Program-made: the position numbers and the translations under genes
Shown here: in pieces, positions 1-9,315 of the stretch
How the letters are laid out: each line of letters begins with the position of its first letter
Numbering within the stretch: position 1 is the first letter of the stretch
Assembly: GCA_947644545.1 (NCBI GenBank)
Contig: CANRZW010000003.1
Span: 123,386 to 187,385 of the forward strand
DNA from: an uncultured Lachnospiraceae bacterium
Lineage (GTDB): Bacteria; Bacillota; Clostridia; Lachnospirales; Lachnospiraceae
Direction of reading: 5' to 3'
DNA: 64,000 bases
Notes under the pieces: model-generated
What the model was told of the DNA's origin: nothing
The model's database searches: none
What the model saw: only the letters and a program-made list of their open reading frames with translations

Positions 1-489
1 GGTGCGGTCCGCGTTCATCGTGATTCCGATTTTGGCAAATAACTTGTAATTCTGATACGTATAGTCATTCAGGGCATCCGCCTGTGCTTTCACAGCGCCG
101 TTATTGCTCTTGGACGCCGCTTTCATCATGGAATTATAATCCTTGACAAAAGCCGATACCTTGTCATACAGTTCATCGATATTGTCAGCGCTGTAATCAA
201 GCGCGCTCATGCCTGTGGCGGTCTCATAGAACTTCCTTGCCGCACTGGCAGATGCAGCGTCCTTCTCCTTTGCCTTGGAACCGTTCTTGGAAGAACCTTC
301 TTCTTCCTCGGCATCCTTCACCTTGGCATAATAGGACTTCATCATCTTGCCGTAACTGCCATTCTTGATAGATGCATAATCGGACAGTAGTGATGCACCG
401 CCAACCTCACCGGAACCGGCTCCTCCACCCAACAGAGCAGAATACGTGTCATTAAGCCCTGAATTTAAACCATTTACTCCAATACCCAT
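1..489 (-). CDS. Flagellar-associated-like protein, N-terminal part (runs off the window)
   Basis: The first 163 codons of a leftward gene are visible; the stop codon lies outside the window. The ATG at 489 is preceded by a clear GGAGGG. The N-terminus (MGIGVNGLNSGLNDTYSALL) is followed by a Gly/Ser-rich stretch, then a Lys/Glu/Ser-rich linker at about residues 56-80. A segment near residues 115-163 (VSAFVKDYNSMMKAA ... KIGITMNADRT) resembles the C-terminal region of FliD-type filament caps. No signal peptide or membrane segment is seen. A flagellar hook or cap-associated role is inferred from this resemblance and from the flagellar genes at the other end of the window. The exact family is not established. 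Confidence 0.6.
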   Translation of the reverse strand, partial: MGIGVNGLNSGLNDTYSALLGGGAGSGEVGGASLLSDYASIKNGSYGKMMKSYYAKVKDAEEEEGSSKNGSKAKEKDAASASAARKFYETATGMSALDYSADNIDELYDKVSAFVKDYNSMMKAASKSNNGAVKAQADALNDYTYQNYKLFAKIGITMNADRT

Positions 490-828
490 ATCAATCGCCC
501 TCCATGTGTTGCAGCCAAAGCACAGTACATTCCTGATTCCGATTCCAGCCAGATCCATATGCGGAAACTCAGGCAGGATCAAAAGCGAAATATCCAATGT
601 CTTTAACTACATAAATCTGACTTCCATGTCTCTTATTGTGTATAAAAGTTCTGCCATAAATAAATCCTATTCTGGGAACTGTTCTGAGAAGACAAAGTTA
701 TCTTGATAAAATAACGCTTCTCTATATATTATCTCGGCATTTGCTTCTTTTTGTAAAGAGGGAAATACAAAATTTACCTGCTTTTTCATGACATTTTTTC
801 GGGCGTTTACAACAATCCGGGCTGCCGG
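490..828. other. Intergenic region, no gene seen
   Basis: AT-rich spacer between two leftward genes. It should hold the promoter of the flagellar-like gene. I see no full sigma-28 box; a GCCGAGAT sequence near 734-741 on the minus strand is only a weak partial match. No coding potential or convincing terminator was found. Confidence 0.4.
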
Positions 829-1878
829 TTAATCCAGCGTTAAGTCATTTTCGCGGATCCATCCGATCCTGCGCAGGAGGTTGCATACCAGGACGGAGAT
901 GACAGCGGGCAGCAGGAAGCTGATCATAATAAGTCCGATCCAGTCAAAGGCGGTGACCGCGGTTTTCGTGCCTGCGGCGATGTCGTTTACCCAGCCGGTA
1001 TAAACGCCGATCTGTCCTACCAGGCCGCAGGTACCCATGCCGGAGGAAACGGGGGTGCCGTTCATCTGCAGCTTGAAGAAGCAGGTGGCGATGGGGCCGG
1101 TGATGGCGGAGGCGATAATGGGCGGAATCCAGATTCGGGGGTTTTTGACAATATTGCCCATCTGCAGCATGGAAGTGCCCAGACCCTGGGAAATCAGGCC
1201 GCCCCATTTATTCTCGCGGAAACTCATCACCGCGAAGCCCACCATGTTCGCGCAGCAGCCGGCCACGGCAGCGCCGCCGGCCAGCCCGGTCAGGGAGAGG
1301 GCGGCACAGATAGCCGCGGAGGAAATGGGAAGAGTCAGGGCGATGCCCACCAGCACGGACACGATCATGCCCATCAGGAAGGGCTGCAGGTCGGTGGCCC
1401 ACATGATCAGCTGCCCAACAGAGCTGGCAGCTGCGCCGATGCCGGGCGCCAGCAGCGTAGAGAGTGCAACGCCTGTGAAGATGGTTACGAAGGGGGTGAC
1501 GAGAATATCGATCTTCGTCTCCTTGGAGACCAATTTGCCGAATTCCGCAGCCAGAATGGCGATAATCAGCACGGCTAACGGTCCGCCGGCACCGCCCAGT
1601 TCATTGGATGCGCCGCCCACGGCTGCCAGGGAAAAGAGTACCAGCGGCGGAGCCTGGAGGGCGAATCCGATGGAGATAGCCATAGCGGGGCCGGATGCAG
1701 CGGCGGCATAGGAACCGATGGTCACCAGATATTCCAATCCGGTCTGCTGTCCCAGCGTCTTGATGATCGTACCGATCAGAAGTGAGCAGAACAGACCCTG
1801 GGCCATGGCGCCCAGACAGTCCACACCGTATCGCTTGAAGGAGAAGATGATATTTTTGCGTTGCAGAAATTCTTTCAT
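829..1878 (-). CDS. PfoR / PTS EIIC-like membrane protein
   Basis: A 349-residue, very hydrophobic protein with about nine to ten membrane segments and Gly/Ala-rich loops such as GGASNELGGAGGP. Composition and length fit the EIIC-type family that includes the Clostridium perfringens regulator PfoR and single-subunit PTS IIC proteins. No IIA or IIB domain or gene lies nearby, so a sugar substrate cannot be named and it may not act as a classical PTS permease. AAAGGAAG precedes the ATG. The gene diverges from the M20 peptidase gene to its right. The family call is from pattern recognition; transport or regulatory function is inferred. Confidence 0.7.
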   Translation of the reverse strand: MKEFLQRKNIIFSFKRYGVDCLGAMAQGLFCSLLIGTIIKTLGQQTGLEYLVTIGSYAAAASGPAMAISIGFALQAPPLVLFSLAAVGGASNELGGAGGPLAVLIIAILAAEFGKLVSKETKIDILVTPFVTIFTGVALSTLLAPGIGAAASSVGQLIMWATDLQPFLMGMIVSVLVGIALTLPISSAAICAALSLTGLAGGAAVAGCCANMVGFAVMSFRENKWGGLISQGLGTSMLQMGNIVKNPRIWIPPIIASAITGPIATCFFKLQMNGTPVSSGMGTCGLVGQIGVYTGWVNDIAAGTKTAVTAFDWIGLIMISFLLPAVISVLVCNLLRRIGWIRENDLTLD

Positions 1879-2110
1879 GGTTGTTTGCTTCCTTTCGGAG
1901 AAATTCAGTTGACGGTTTACACCGAATCGACTGTACTTTGCGAAGTTATATGGAATCGCGACACATGTGTATAGTCAACTGTCTTGTCAGTAAAGATTAT
2001 CTCATATTGTACTGGTTTGCGGGAAAATGTCAAGAGGAGATTGCAGCCGGTGCGGTGGATCCGGGCCGGCTGTATACTTGTGATTGTCAGACAGACTGTT
2101 TCTTATACGG

Positions 2111-2139
2111 TTGCCAGAAGGTATGAAAGAAGGTATGAT
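2111..2139 (+). promoter_or_regulatory. Sigma-A-type promoter for the M20 peptidase gene
   Basis: TTGCCA (2111-2116) and TATGAT (2134-2139) are separated by 17 bp, about 50 bp upstream of the start codon at 2191. Confidence 0.6.
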
Positions 2140-2190
2140 AAGATTATATATGGTATCGGCATATGAGAAGGGAAGAAAGGAAAAGAAGAT

Positions 2191-3537
2191 ATGGATAAGC
2201 TTGCTGTTTGGCTGGAGGAGAAGGAAGCGCAGATGATCGAGGACATTGGCGCGCTGGTGGGATTCGAGAGCGTGGCGGATGGCCGGCATGTGGAAGAATG
2301 CAGCGGGGTTATGGAGCAGATGGCGGAATTTGCCCGCCGGGACGGTATGGAGGTGGTCCGTCATGGGGATCATTGTCTGTCTATCACGATGGGCAGTGCA
2401 GACAAGGAAATCGGTATCTGGAATCATCTGGATGTGGTGCCTGCAGAAGGAGAGTGGATATACACGCCATTTTCCCTGCAGAGGAAAGACGGTTTTCTCA
2501 TCGGCAGGGGCGTGCAGGATAATAAGGGGCCGGCAATCGCGGTGTACTATGCGATGCGCTGGTGCAAGGAGAACAAGATGCTTGAAAATATTCGGGTGCG
2601 GCAGATTCTTGGCGTTCGGGAAGAAGTTGATATGGAGGATGTCAGGTATTATGTCAGAAACTGTCCCGTGCCGGATCACTCTTTTGTGGCAGACTGCAGA
2701 TTTCCGGTTTGTTGTGGGGAAAAGGGTATCTGCCGTGTAGAATTGGAGACGATAAAAGCGTCGGGACAATTCATTCATCTGGAAGGCGGGACAGCCTGTA
2801 ACATCGTGCCGGAAAAAGCGGAGGCCGTGCTGTCACTGGCGGGCAGGGAGACAGGGATACATGGGAAAGGGATCAGCGGCCACGCGGCATCGCCCGACAA
2901 TACCGTGAATGCGATCGGCGTTCTGGCAGACAGACTGCTTGCGGAGGACTTGGGAGAAGAGGAACGGCGGGCGGTTATTTTCCTGCAGGAGGCATCCTCG
3001 GACGGATACGGAGAAGGACTTGGCATTGCATGTGAAGATGAAATCTCCGGCAGGCTGACCTGCAACGCCGGGGTATTGTCACTGACAGAAGGCCGGATTG
3101 GGCTTGTGCTGGATATCCGTTACCCGGTTACGGTCAGGCGGGAACAATTTATGGAGAAGCTGCAGGAAAGAGCGGTACAGGCAGGGTATTCCGTAAAGAA
3201 GGTGACGGACGATCCGCCCTATTATCGTGAAAAGAACGACGCTTTCGTCCAGACGCTGATGTCGGCCTGGGAAGCGGAGACCGGACAGACGGAGGAAGCG
3301 TATGTCATGGGAGGCGGGACCTATGCCAGGCATATTCCCAATGCGGTGGCATTCGGACCGAGTATGAGCCGGGACAACAGCGTCCTGGGCCTGCCGGAAG
3401 GGCATGGGAACTGTCACGGCGTTGATGAAGCGGAGTCTCTTTATAATCTGAAAGCTGCGGTCCGCATCTATGTGCGCGCACTCACAAAGCTGGATCGCTG
3501 GCTGGCCATGCGGCCTGCCAAGCGGCAGGCTGAGTAA
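2191..3537 (+). CDS. M20 family metallopeptidase (Xaa-His dipeptidase / PepV-like)
   Basis: A 448-residue protein with the M20 zinc-peptidase signature in order: NHLDVVP with the metal-binding His and catalytic Asp, GRGVQDNKGP with the bridging Asp, REE with the general-base Glu pair, ADCRFP followed by EKG, and a C-terminal GGGTYARHIPNAVAFGP segment holding the last metal-binding His. The lid domain lies between about residues 180 and 330. The arrangement matches dipeptidases of the PepV/Sapep group, cytoplasmic enzymes that cut dipeptides. AAAGGAAA precedes the ATG, and a sigma-A promoter is visible upstream. The exact substrate is not known. Confidence 0.88.
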   Translation: MDKLAVWLEEKEAQMIEDIGALVGFESVADGRHVEECSGVMEQMAEFARRDGMEVVRHGDHCLSITMGSADKEIGIWNHLDVVPAEGEWIYTPFSLQRKDGFLIGRGVQDNKGPAIAVYYAMRWCKENKMLENIRVRQILGVREEVDMEDVRYYVRNCPVPDHSFVADCRFPVCCGEKGICRVELETIKASGQFIHLEGGTACNIVPEKAEAVLSLAGRETGIHGKGISGHAASPDNTVNAIGVLADRLLAEDLGEEERRAVIFLQEASSDGYGEGLGIACEDEISGRLTCNAGVLSLTEGRIGLVLDIRYPVTVRREQFMEKLQERAVQAGYSVKKVTDDPPYYREKNDAFVQTLMSAWEAETGQTEEAYVMGGGTYARHIPNAVAFGPSMSRDNSVLGLPEGHGNCHGVDEAESLYNLKAAVRIYVRALTKLDRWLAMRPAKRQAE

Positions 3538-3609
3538 GATGAAGCTTTACGATAGAAGTAACTGTATGCTGATATGGGGTATGGATGCCCGGATAAGGAG
3601 AATACTACA

Positions 3610-4527
3610 ATGAAAATGTTAAAAATTAACGATGAGCTGCCGCAGGCATCTGCCATCGGTTTGGGATGCATGAGGCTGACGGGATTACAGGACGAAAAGA
3701 AAGCCGGCGCGTTGATCGACGCCTGCATGGAGGAAGGGATTAACTTCTTTGACCATGCGGATATCTATGCCGGCGGAGAAGCGGAGGCTGTGTTTGGCAG
3801 GCTTATGGCGGGCAGGAACAGAGAAAAGATGATGATACAGACGAAATGCGCCATTCGCCCCGGCTGTTGCTTTGATTTTTCCAGGGAGCATATCTTGTCC
3901 TGCGTGGAAGCCAGTCTGAAAAGGCTCCAAACGGAGTATATCGATATTCTGCTGCTGCACCGCCCGGATGCGCTGATGGAGCCGGAGGAGGTGGCAGAGG
4001 CTTTCCGGTTGTTGAAGAAGGAAGGGAAGGTGAGAAGCTTTGGTGTGAGCAACCACAATCCCATGCAGATCGAGTTGTTAAACAGCTGCCTGGACGAGCC
4101 GGTCTGTGTGAATCAGATACAGTTCTCCATCGCCCACTGTCCTTCCATCGATGCAGGATTTAATGTCAACATCCATAACGATGCGGGCTGCGTCAGGGAA
4201 AGCAGCGTGATCGAGTATTGCCGGCTGCAGAAGATCAGGCTGCAGGCATGGTCACCCTTCCAGTATGGCATGTTTGAGGGCGTATTTATTGGTAATGAGA
4301 AATTTCCGGAGCTCAATCAGGTTATGGATCGGCTGGCGGAGAAATACGGCGTGACAGCCAATGCGGTTGCGACGGCATGGATCCTGCGCCATCCGGCGGG
4401 AATTCAGACCATCGTGGGCAGTGTGAATGAGAAACGTATCCGGGAGATCTGCAAAGCGAGTGATGTGGAGCTGACCAGAGAAGAATGGTACGAGCTGTAT
4501 CTGGCGGCAGGGAAGAGACTGCCGTAA
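3610..4527 (+). CDS. Aldo/keto reductase
   Basis: A 305-residue NADPH-dependent oxidoreductase of the aldo/keto reductase superfamily. The TIM-barrel signature is complete: FDHADIY with catalytic Asp and Tyr, the Lys in QTKCA, and the His in LLLHRPD. The SNHNPMQ, NQIQFS and GVTANAVATAWILRHPAGIQTIVG segments match the cofactor side. It resembles the YdhF/Tas-like bacterial group; the substrate is unknown. I chose the ATG at 3610 because AAGGAG lies eight bases upstream; an in-frame ATG at 3574 lacks such a site. It follows the peptidase gene by 72 bp and may be cotranscribed. Confidence 0.88.
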   Translation: MKMLKINDELPQASAIGLGCMRLTGLQDEKKAGALIDACMEEGINFFDHADIYAGGEAEAVFGRLMAGRNREKMMIQTKCAIRPGCCFDFSREHILSCVEASLKRLQTEYIDILLLHRPDALMEPEEVAEAFRLLKKEGKVRSFGVSNHNPMQIELLNSCLDEPVCVNQIQFSIAHCPSIDAGFNVNIHNDAGCVRESSVIEYCRLQKIRLQAWSPFQYGMFEGVFIGNEKFPELNQVMDRLAEKYGVTANAVATAWILRHPAGIQTIVGSVNEKRIREICKASDVELTREEWYELYLAAGKRLP

Positions 4528-4599
4528 GGAAATGTCCTGCCGGCGAGCAGCAATTCCGACGCGGAGGTCCTAAAGAAAAGTATCGTAATGGATAAGCTG

Positions 4600-4634
4600 C
4601 CCTGCATATATTTTAGTAACAACAGTATGCAGGG
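4600..4634. repeat. Inverted repeat upstream of the deacetylase gene
   Basis: CCCTGCATA (4600-4608) and TATGCAGGG (4626-4634) form a perfect 9-bp inverted repeat with a 17-nt loop. No T-run follows, so it is not a typical terminator; it could act as a leader hairpin. Confidence 0.45.
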
Positions 4635-4863
4635 TATCATTATGCATGGAAACGGTAAAAGCTGGAACGATAAGATGAAACTGGCCATGTGCGAGCTGGA
4701 GAGGAAGATACAGGGAGAAGCGTCGCATCATAATAGAAGAGAAGAGACATGGCCCAGACAGGAGCAGGTGGACGCCTGGACGGCAGAACGACAGCGTCAG
4801 AGGGGCTGTGGACAGTACTGCAGCTGTGCGTCGCAGGAGATTCCTGTCACCAAGGAGGAAAAG

Positions 4864-5649
4864 ATGAAACAGAATTTTATCAAAAGCGTCTGTGTGCAGG
4901 TGGCAAAATCGGCGGCCTTTGCGCTGGCGACGATTGCCCTGATTCAGGGCGTGAGCAGACATCTGCCGGATTCCATCACGGTCAGCAGTTCCGTAGGCGG
5001 CAGGGAGCTGCCCATCTACTGTGTGGAGACGGATAAGAAGCAGGTGGCGCTCAGCTTTGATGCGGCATGGGGGAATGAGGATACGGGACGCATTCTTAAG
5101 ACGCTTGAGGAACATGACGTGAAGGTGACTTTCTTCATGACCGGGGGATGGGTGGAGAACTATCCCGAAGATGTGAAGGCGATTCTGGCAGCAGGCCATG
5201 ATCTGGGTAACCACAGCGAGAATCACAAGAATATGTCCCAGCTCTCCGACGAACAGTGTCAGGAAGAACTGATGAAAGTACATACCAAGGTGCAGGAACT
5301 GACAGGATATGAGATGTTCCTATTCCGGCCGCCCTACGGCGATTATGACAATCATGTCATAAATAATATCCAGGAATGTAACTATTATCCGATTCAGTGG
5401 TCGATTGATTCTCTTGACTGGAAAGACTACGGGGTGGACGATATTGTCAAGCGCGTGGTGGAATCTGATAAACTAAAAAGCGGATCAATTATCTTAATGC
5501 ATAACGGAGCCAAGTATACGGCTGACGCGTTGGATGCCGTGATTACGGGACTGCAGGATAAAGGATATGAACTGGTGCCGATCTCGCAGCTGATCTATAA
5601 GGATAAGTACCATATGAAGGCGGATGGAACACAGGTGTCCGGGGAGTAG
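4864..5649 (+). CDS. Polysaccharide deacetylase family protein (PdaB-like)
   Basis: A 261-residue carbohydrate esterase family 4 protein. One hydrophobic segment near residues 15-30 looks like an uncleaved signal anchor, so the catalytic domain should lie outside the membrane. Motifs seen are SFDAAWGNED (D66, with D73 as a possible second acid), the metal-binding H117-S-x-x-H121, and FRPPYGDYD. The usual TFDDGP motif is replaced, a variant familiar from clostridial PdaB-like sporulation proteins. Likely substrate is peptidoglycan or another N-acetylated glycan (inferred). AAGGAGG precedes the ATG at 4864. The frame is open back to 4588, but that extension has no ribosome-binding site. Confidence 0.82.
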   Translation: MKQNFIKSVCVQVAKSAAFALATIALIQGVSRHLPDSITVSSSVGGRELPIYCVETDKKQVALSFDAAWGNEDTGRILKTLEEHDVKVTFFMTGGWVENYPEDVKAILAAGHDLGNHSENHKNMSQLSDEQCQEELMKVHTKVQELTGYEMFLFRPPYGDYDNHVINNIQECNYYPIQWSIDSLDWKDYGVDDIVKRVVESDKLKSGSIILMHNGAKYTADALDAVITGLQDKGYELVPISQLIYKDKYHMKADGTQVSGE

Positions 5650-5753
5650 GGCGGGAAAAGATATGCCGGTTTCTTGAAAAAAGCCGCCCGGAAGATTATG
5701 ATAAAATACAGGGCGGAGGACGCCAGACAGACTGCCCGAAAGGATACGGACGC

Positions 5754-7544
5754 ATGAAGATTCTCTTAAGATACATAAGACCATACGGCGCATTTATGCT
5801 GCTGACACTGTTCCTGAAATTTGCAGCCTCCATGATGGATCTGCTGATCCCTTCCTTGTTGGCGAAGATTATCGATGATATTGTCCCGACGGGGGAAGTG
5901 TCTCAGATCTTCTGGCGGGGCGGGGTGATGATCGGATGCGCCGTTATCTCCGTGACTACGAATGTGCGGGCGAACCGCATGGCGGAGGTATCGGCGGGCG
6001 GGATGACCAGACAGCTGCGGCATGATCTCTTTACGAAGATCACCTGTCTGAGCGCCAGGCAGATGGATGAGATCACCGTGTCCTCGGCGGTATCCAGGCT
6101 GACTTCAGACACTTACCATGTAAACAGGATGCTGGCGCGGGTGCAGCGTCTGGGAGTGCGGGGGCCGATTCTGTTGACCGGCGGTATGCTGATCACCATG
6201 ACGATGGAGCCGAAGCTGGCGTCCGTGCTGGCTGCGGCGCTGCCTTTTATCATCCTGATCGTATGGGTGGTGACGAAATTCAGCATTCCGGTGTACGCAA
6301 GGCAGCAGAAGATCCTGGACAAGATGGTACGCGTCCTGCAGGAAAATATTACCGGGGTCAGAGTGATCAGGGCGCTCTCACGGACGGATTATGAACGGGA
6401 GCGGTTTGACGAGGTGAATGAGGAGCTGGCTAAGATTGAGCAGAAGGCCGGACGGATATCTTCTGCCAGCGGGCCGGCCACTACGCTGGTGCTGAATCTG
6501 GGGCTGACGGCCGTGATCATCGCCGGTGCGTATCTGGTGCAGAAGGGAGAGACAGGACCGGGTGCGATCATTGCCTTTTTAAGTTATTTTATTCTGATAT
6601 TGAATGCCATGCTGGGCATTACCAGGATTTTTGTTATGTGTTCCAAGGGGATGGCGTCGCTTGGCCGTATCAATGAAGTGCTGGAGGAGCCGGAAGCGAT
6701 GCAGGTATCGACTCGGCCAGCCGTAGAGTTGCCAGAGCAGGCAGAGGCACAGACGTCTCCTCATTCTGTGGAGGAAGGATCAGGGAAGAACAGCCCGATA
6801 CTGGAATTTCGTGACGTAAGCTTTTCCTACAACGGGAAGGGCGATCACCTTTCCCATATCAGTTTCACGTTGAAAAGGGGAGAAAGTCTGGGAATCATCG
6901 GCGCCACCGGCAGCGGCAAGAGCACAATCGTCAATTTGCTTCTGCGGTTTTATGATGTGGATGAGGGGAGCATATGGATCGGCGGCAGGCGGATTGACAC
7001 CATTCCTTATCCTGAGCTGCGGTCCATGTTCGGGGTGGTATTTCAGAACGATTATCTGATGGCGGCTTCGGTGGAGGAAAACATCGACTTTTTCCGGGGA
7101 TTTTCCAGAGAACAGATCAGGGAGGCGGCCGGATACGCCCAGGCGGAGGCTTTTATTCGGGAAAAGGAGGGCGATATGGACGCCAGGATCGCAGTACGCG
7201 GCAACAACCTGAGCGGCGGGCAGAAGCAGCGCATCATGATCGCCCGGTCGTTGGCGGCGAAGCCAGAGATCCTGATTCTGGACGATGCTTCTTCGGCTCT
7301 CGATTACAGGACGGATGCAAAGCTGCGTAAGGAGCTGGGGCAGCATTTTCGGAATACGACGACGATCAACATTGCCCAGCGCATCAGTTCCATTCAGGGG
7401 GCGGATCACATCCTGGTACTCGAGGACGGCAGATGCATCGGTTACGGTACCCATGGGGAGCTTCTGCAGAGCTGTGCGGCATATCAGATGATCTATGAGC
7501 TGCAGATGGGGCAGAGGGAGGAGGCATCGGGCGATGAAAGGTAA
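5754..7544 (+). CDS. ABC exporter half-transporter with degenerate catalytic site
   Basis: A 596-residue protein with an N-terminal six-helix transmembrane domain (about 1-320), a charged linker (about 320-355) and an ATPase domain. Walker A (GATGSGKST, about 382) and the signature LSGGQ (486-490) are intact. The Walker B reads LILDDASS, so Asp511 replaces the catalytic Glu, and the switch His is replaced by Gln542. This is the pattern of the degenerate subunit of heterodimeric multidrug-type exporters. The next gene overlaps by 11 bp and has the complementary defects, so the two should form one exporter in the membrane. The substrate (drug, peptide or lipid) cannot be read from sequence. Confidence 0.92.
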   Translation: MKILLRYIRPYGAFMLLTLFLKFAASMMDLLIPSLLAKIIDDIVPTGEVSQIFWRGGVMIGCAVISVTTNVRANRMAEVSAGGMTRQLRHDLFTKITCLSARQMDEITVSSAVSRLTSDTYHVNRMLARVQRLGVRGPILLTGGMLITMTMEPKLASVLAAALPFIILIVWVVTKFSIPVYARQQKILDKMVRVLQENITGVRVIRALSRTDYERERFDEVNEELAKIEQKAGRISSASGPATTLVLNLGLTAVIIAGAYLVQKGETGPGAIIAFLSYFILILNAMLGITRIFVMCSKGMASLGRINEVLEEPEAMQVSTRPAVELPEQAEAQTSPHSVEEGSGKNSPILEFRDVSFSYNGKGDHLSHISFTLKRGESLGIIGATGSGKSTIVNLLLRFYDVDEGSIWIGGRRIDTIPYPELRSMFGVVFQNDYLMAASVEENIDFFRGFSREQIREAAGYAQAEAFIREKEGDMDARIAVRGNNLSGGQKQRIMIARSLAAKPEILILDDASSALDYRTDAKLRKELGQHFRNTTTINIAQRISSIQGADHILVLEDGRCIGYGTHGELLQSCAAYQMIYELQMGQREEASGDER

Positions 7545-9288
7545 GAAGAAATATCTGCTGTTTCGGCTATGGCGTTATCTGAGCCACTACCATCTGCTGA
7601 TCGCGGCAGGCGTAGCGCTGATGTTTTCATCCAATGTGCTGGCGCTTCTGGGACCGAGGCTTTCCGGACGGGCCATCGACGCCATCGGCATACGGGCAGG
7701 CGGCGTGGACTTTGAGAAAGTGTTCTACTATACGGGCTGGATGGCAGTCCTCTATGTGATCTCGGCCGTTTTATCCTATCTGTTGTCTTTGCTGACGATT
7801 TATCTGACGAGGCGGATTATTTACCAGATGCGGAAAGACGTGTTTGAGAATCTTTCCCGGCTGCCGGTTTCCTTTTTTGACGAGTATTCCACGGGGGACA
7901 TTATCAGTGTCATCACTTACGATATTGATACGGTAAACCAGTCGCTTTCCAATGATTTCCTGCAGATTATGCAGAGTGTGATCACGGTGCTTTTTTCGCT
8001 GGTTATGATGCTGTCCATCGCACCGAAGATGGTGCTGATTTTCGCTGTGACGCTGCCGGTGTCCATGCTGCTTACGAAGTTTATTGTCAGTCATTCCAGG
8101 CCGCTTTTCCGGATCAGATCGAAGAAGATCGGAGAACTGAACGGCATGGTGGAGGAGATGATTAACGGGCAGAAGACGATCCGGGCTTATGGCAGGGAGG
8201 AGCAGGTGATCGGGGCTTTTGACCGGAAGAATGAAGAGACGGTGGAGGCGAATACCAGGGCGGAGTACTATGGAACACTGGCCGGGCCTTCCGTGAACTT
8301 TATGAACAACACGTCCCTGGCGCTGATCAGCGTGTTTGGGTCGCTGCTGTATCTGCGGGGCGGCATCGGGATCGGTGATATTTCGTCCTTCGTGCAGTAT
8401 TCCCGTAAGTTCTCGGGACCGGTCAATGAGGCGGCCAATATCATCGGGGAGTTCCAGTCTGCCTTTGCGGCGGCGGAGCGGGTGTTTCGGCTGATGGACG
8501 AGCTTCCGGAAAAGCCCGATGCAGAGCAGGCGCGGATTCTTAAGGAAGTCTATGGGGATGTGCTGCTGCGGGACGTTTCCTTTGGCTATCAGCCGGGACA
8601 GCAGATCCTGAAGGATTTTAATCTGCATGCGAAAGCCGGGCAGCAAATTGCCATCGTGGGGCCGACGGGTGCGGGCAAGACCACGGTCATCAATCTTCTG
8701 ATGCGGTTCTATGATATTGAAGAGGGTGCGATCCTGCTGGATGACCAGGACACCTATGAGATCAGGCGGGACAGCCTGCGGAACGCCTATACCATGGTGC
8801 TGCAGGACGCCTGGCTTTTCCAGGGGACGATCTACGAGAATCTTGTCTATGGCAGAGAGAACATTACGATGGAAGAGGTGGAAAAGGCGGCCAGAGCGGC
8901 CATGATCTATTCCTATATCGAGAAGCTGCCGGAGGGCTTCCAGACAAAGCTTTCCGACAACGGCGTGCATATCTCCAAGGGGCAGAGACAGCTTCTGACC
9001 ATCGCAAGAGCCATGCTTTCCGATGCCCGGATGCTGATTCTGGATGAGGCTACTTCCAATGTGGATACCCGCACGGAGATGCAGATCCAGAAGGCCATGC
9101 GCAGCCTGATGGCGGACAAGACCTGCTTCGTGATCGCCCACAGGCTTTCCACGATCCGTCATGCGGATCTGATCCTGGTGGTAAAAGACGGCCGCATCGC
9201 CGAGCAGGGCAGCCACGAGGAGCTGATGAGAAGGCGCGGGGAGTACTTTCAGATGCAGCAGGCCCAGTTTGAAGGGGCATTTGAGTAA
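7534..9288 (+). CDS. ABC exporter half-transporter with canonical catalytic Glu
   Basis: A 584-residue partner of the preceding gene, with a transmembrane domain (about 1-320) followed by an ATPase domain. Walker A is GPTGAGKTT (about 376), Walker B LILDEATS carries the catalytic Glu505, and the switch His536 is present. Its signature motif is altered to ISKGQ (480-484). It should therefore supply the Walker side of the one active ATP site while the partner supplies LSGGQ. The ATG at 7534 follows GGAGG and overlaps the upstream gene by 11 bp, which suggests translational coupling. The substrate is unknown. Confidence 0.92.
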   Translation: MKGKKKYLLFRLWRYLSHYHLLIAAGVALMFSSNVLALLGPRLSGRAIDAIGIRAGGVDFEKVFYYTGWMAVLYVISAVLSYLLSLLTIYLTRRIIYQMRKDVFENLSRLPVSFFDEYSTGDIISVITYDIDTVNQSLSNDFLQIMQSVITVLFSLVMMLSIAPKMVLIFAVTLPVSMLLTKFIVSHSRPLFRIRSKKIGELNGMVEEMINGQKTIRAYGREEQVIGAFDRKNEETVEANTRAEYYGTLAGPSVNFMNNTSLALISVFGSLLYLRGGIGIGDISSFVQYSRKFSGPVNEAANIIGEFQSAFAAAERVFRLMDELPEKPDAEQARILKEVYGDVLLRDVSFGYQPGQQILKDFNLHAKAGQQIAIVGPTGAGKTTVINLLMRFYDIEEGAILLDDQDTYEIRRDSLRNAYTMVLQDAWLFQGTIYENLVYGRENITMEEVEKAARAAMIYSYIEKLPEGFQTKLSDNGVHISKGQRQLLTIARAMLSDARMLILDEATSNVDTRTEMQIQKAMRSLMADKTCFVIAHRLSTIRHADLILVVKDGRIAEQGSHEELMRRRGEYFQMQQAQFEGAFE

Positions 9289-9294
9289 AGAACA

Positions 9295-9315
9295 GGCAGC
9301 CGTTCAGCGGCTGCC
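9295..9315 (-). terminator. Stem-loop at the convergent end of ABC exporter and DHH genes
   Basis: GGCAGCCG (9295-9302) pairs with CGGCTGCC (9308-9315). Read leftwards it is followed by TGTTCTTTA. Its stem overlaps the stop codon of the DHH gene, so it probably terminates that leftward transcript. Confidence 0.55.

Noticed and set aside
4588..4863. In-frame 92-codon extension of the deacetylase
   Set aside because: No ribosome-binding site at its ATG, a 9-bp inverted repeat lies within it, and a strong AAGGAGG with signal anchor marks the start at 4864.
7771..9216. 481-codon minus-strand ORF opposite the second ABC exporter subunit
   Set aside because: Antisense shadow of an unmistakable ABC protein; composition is His/Arg/Gln-rich.
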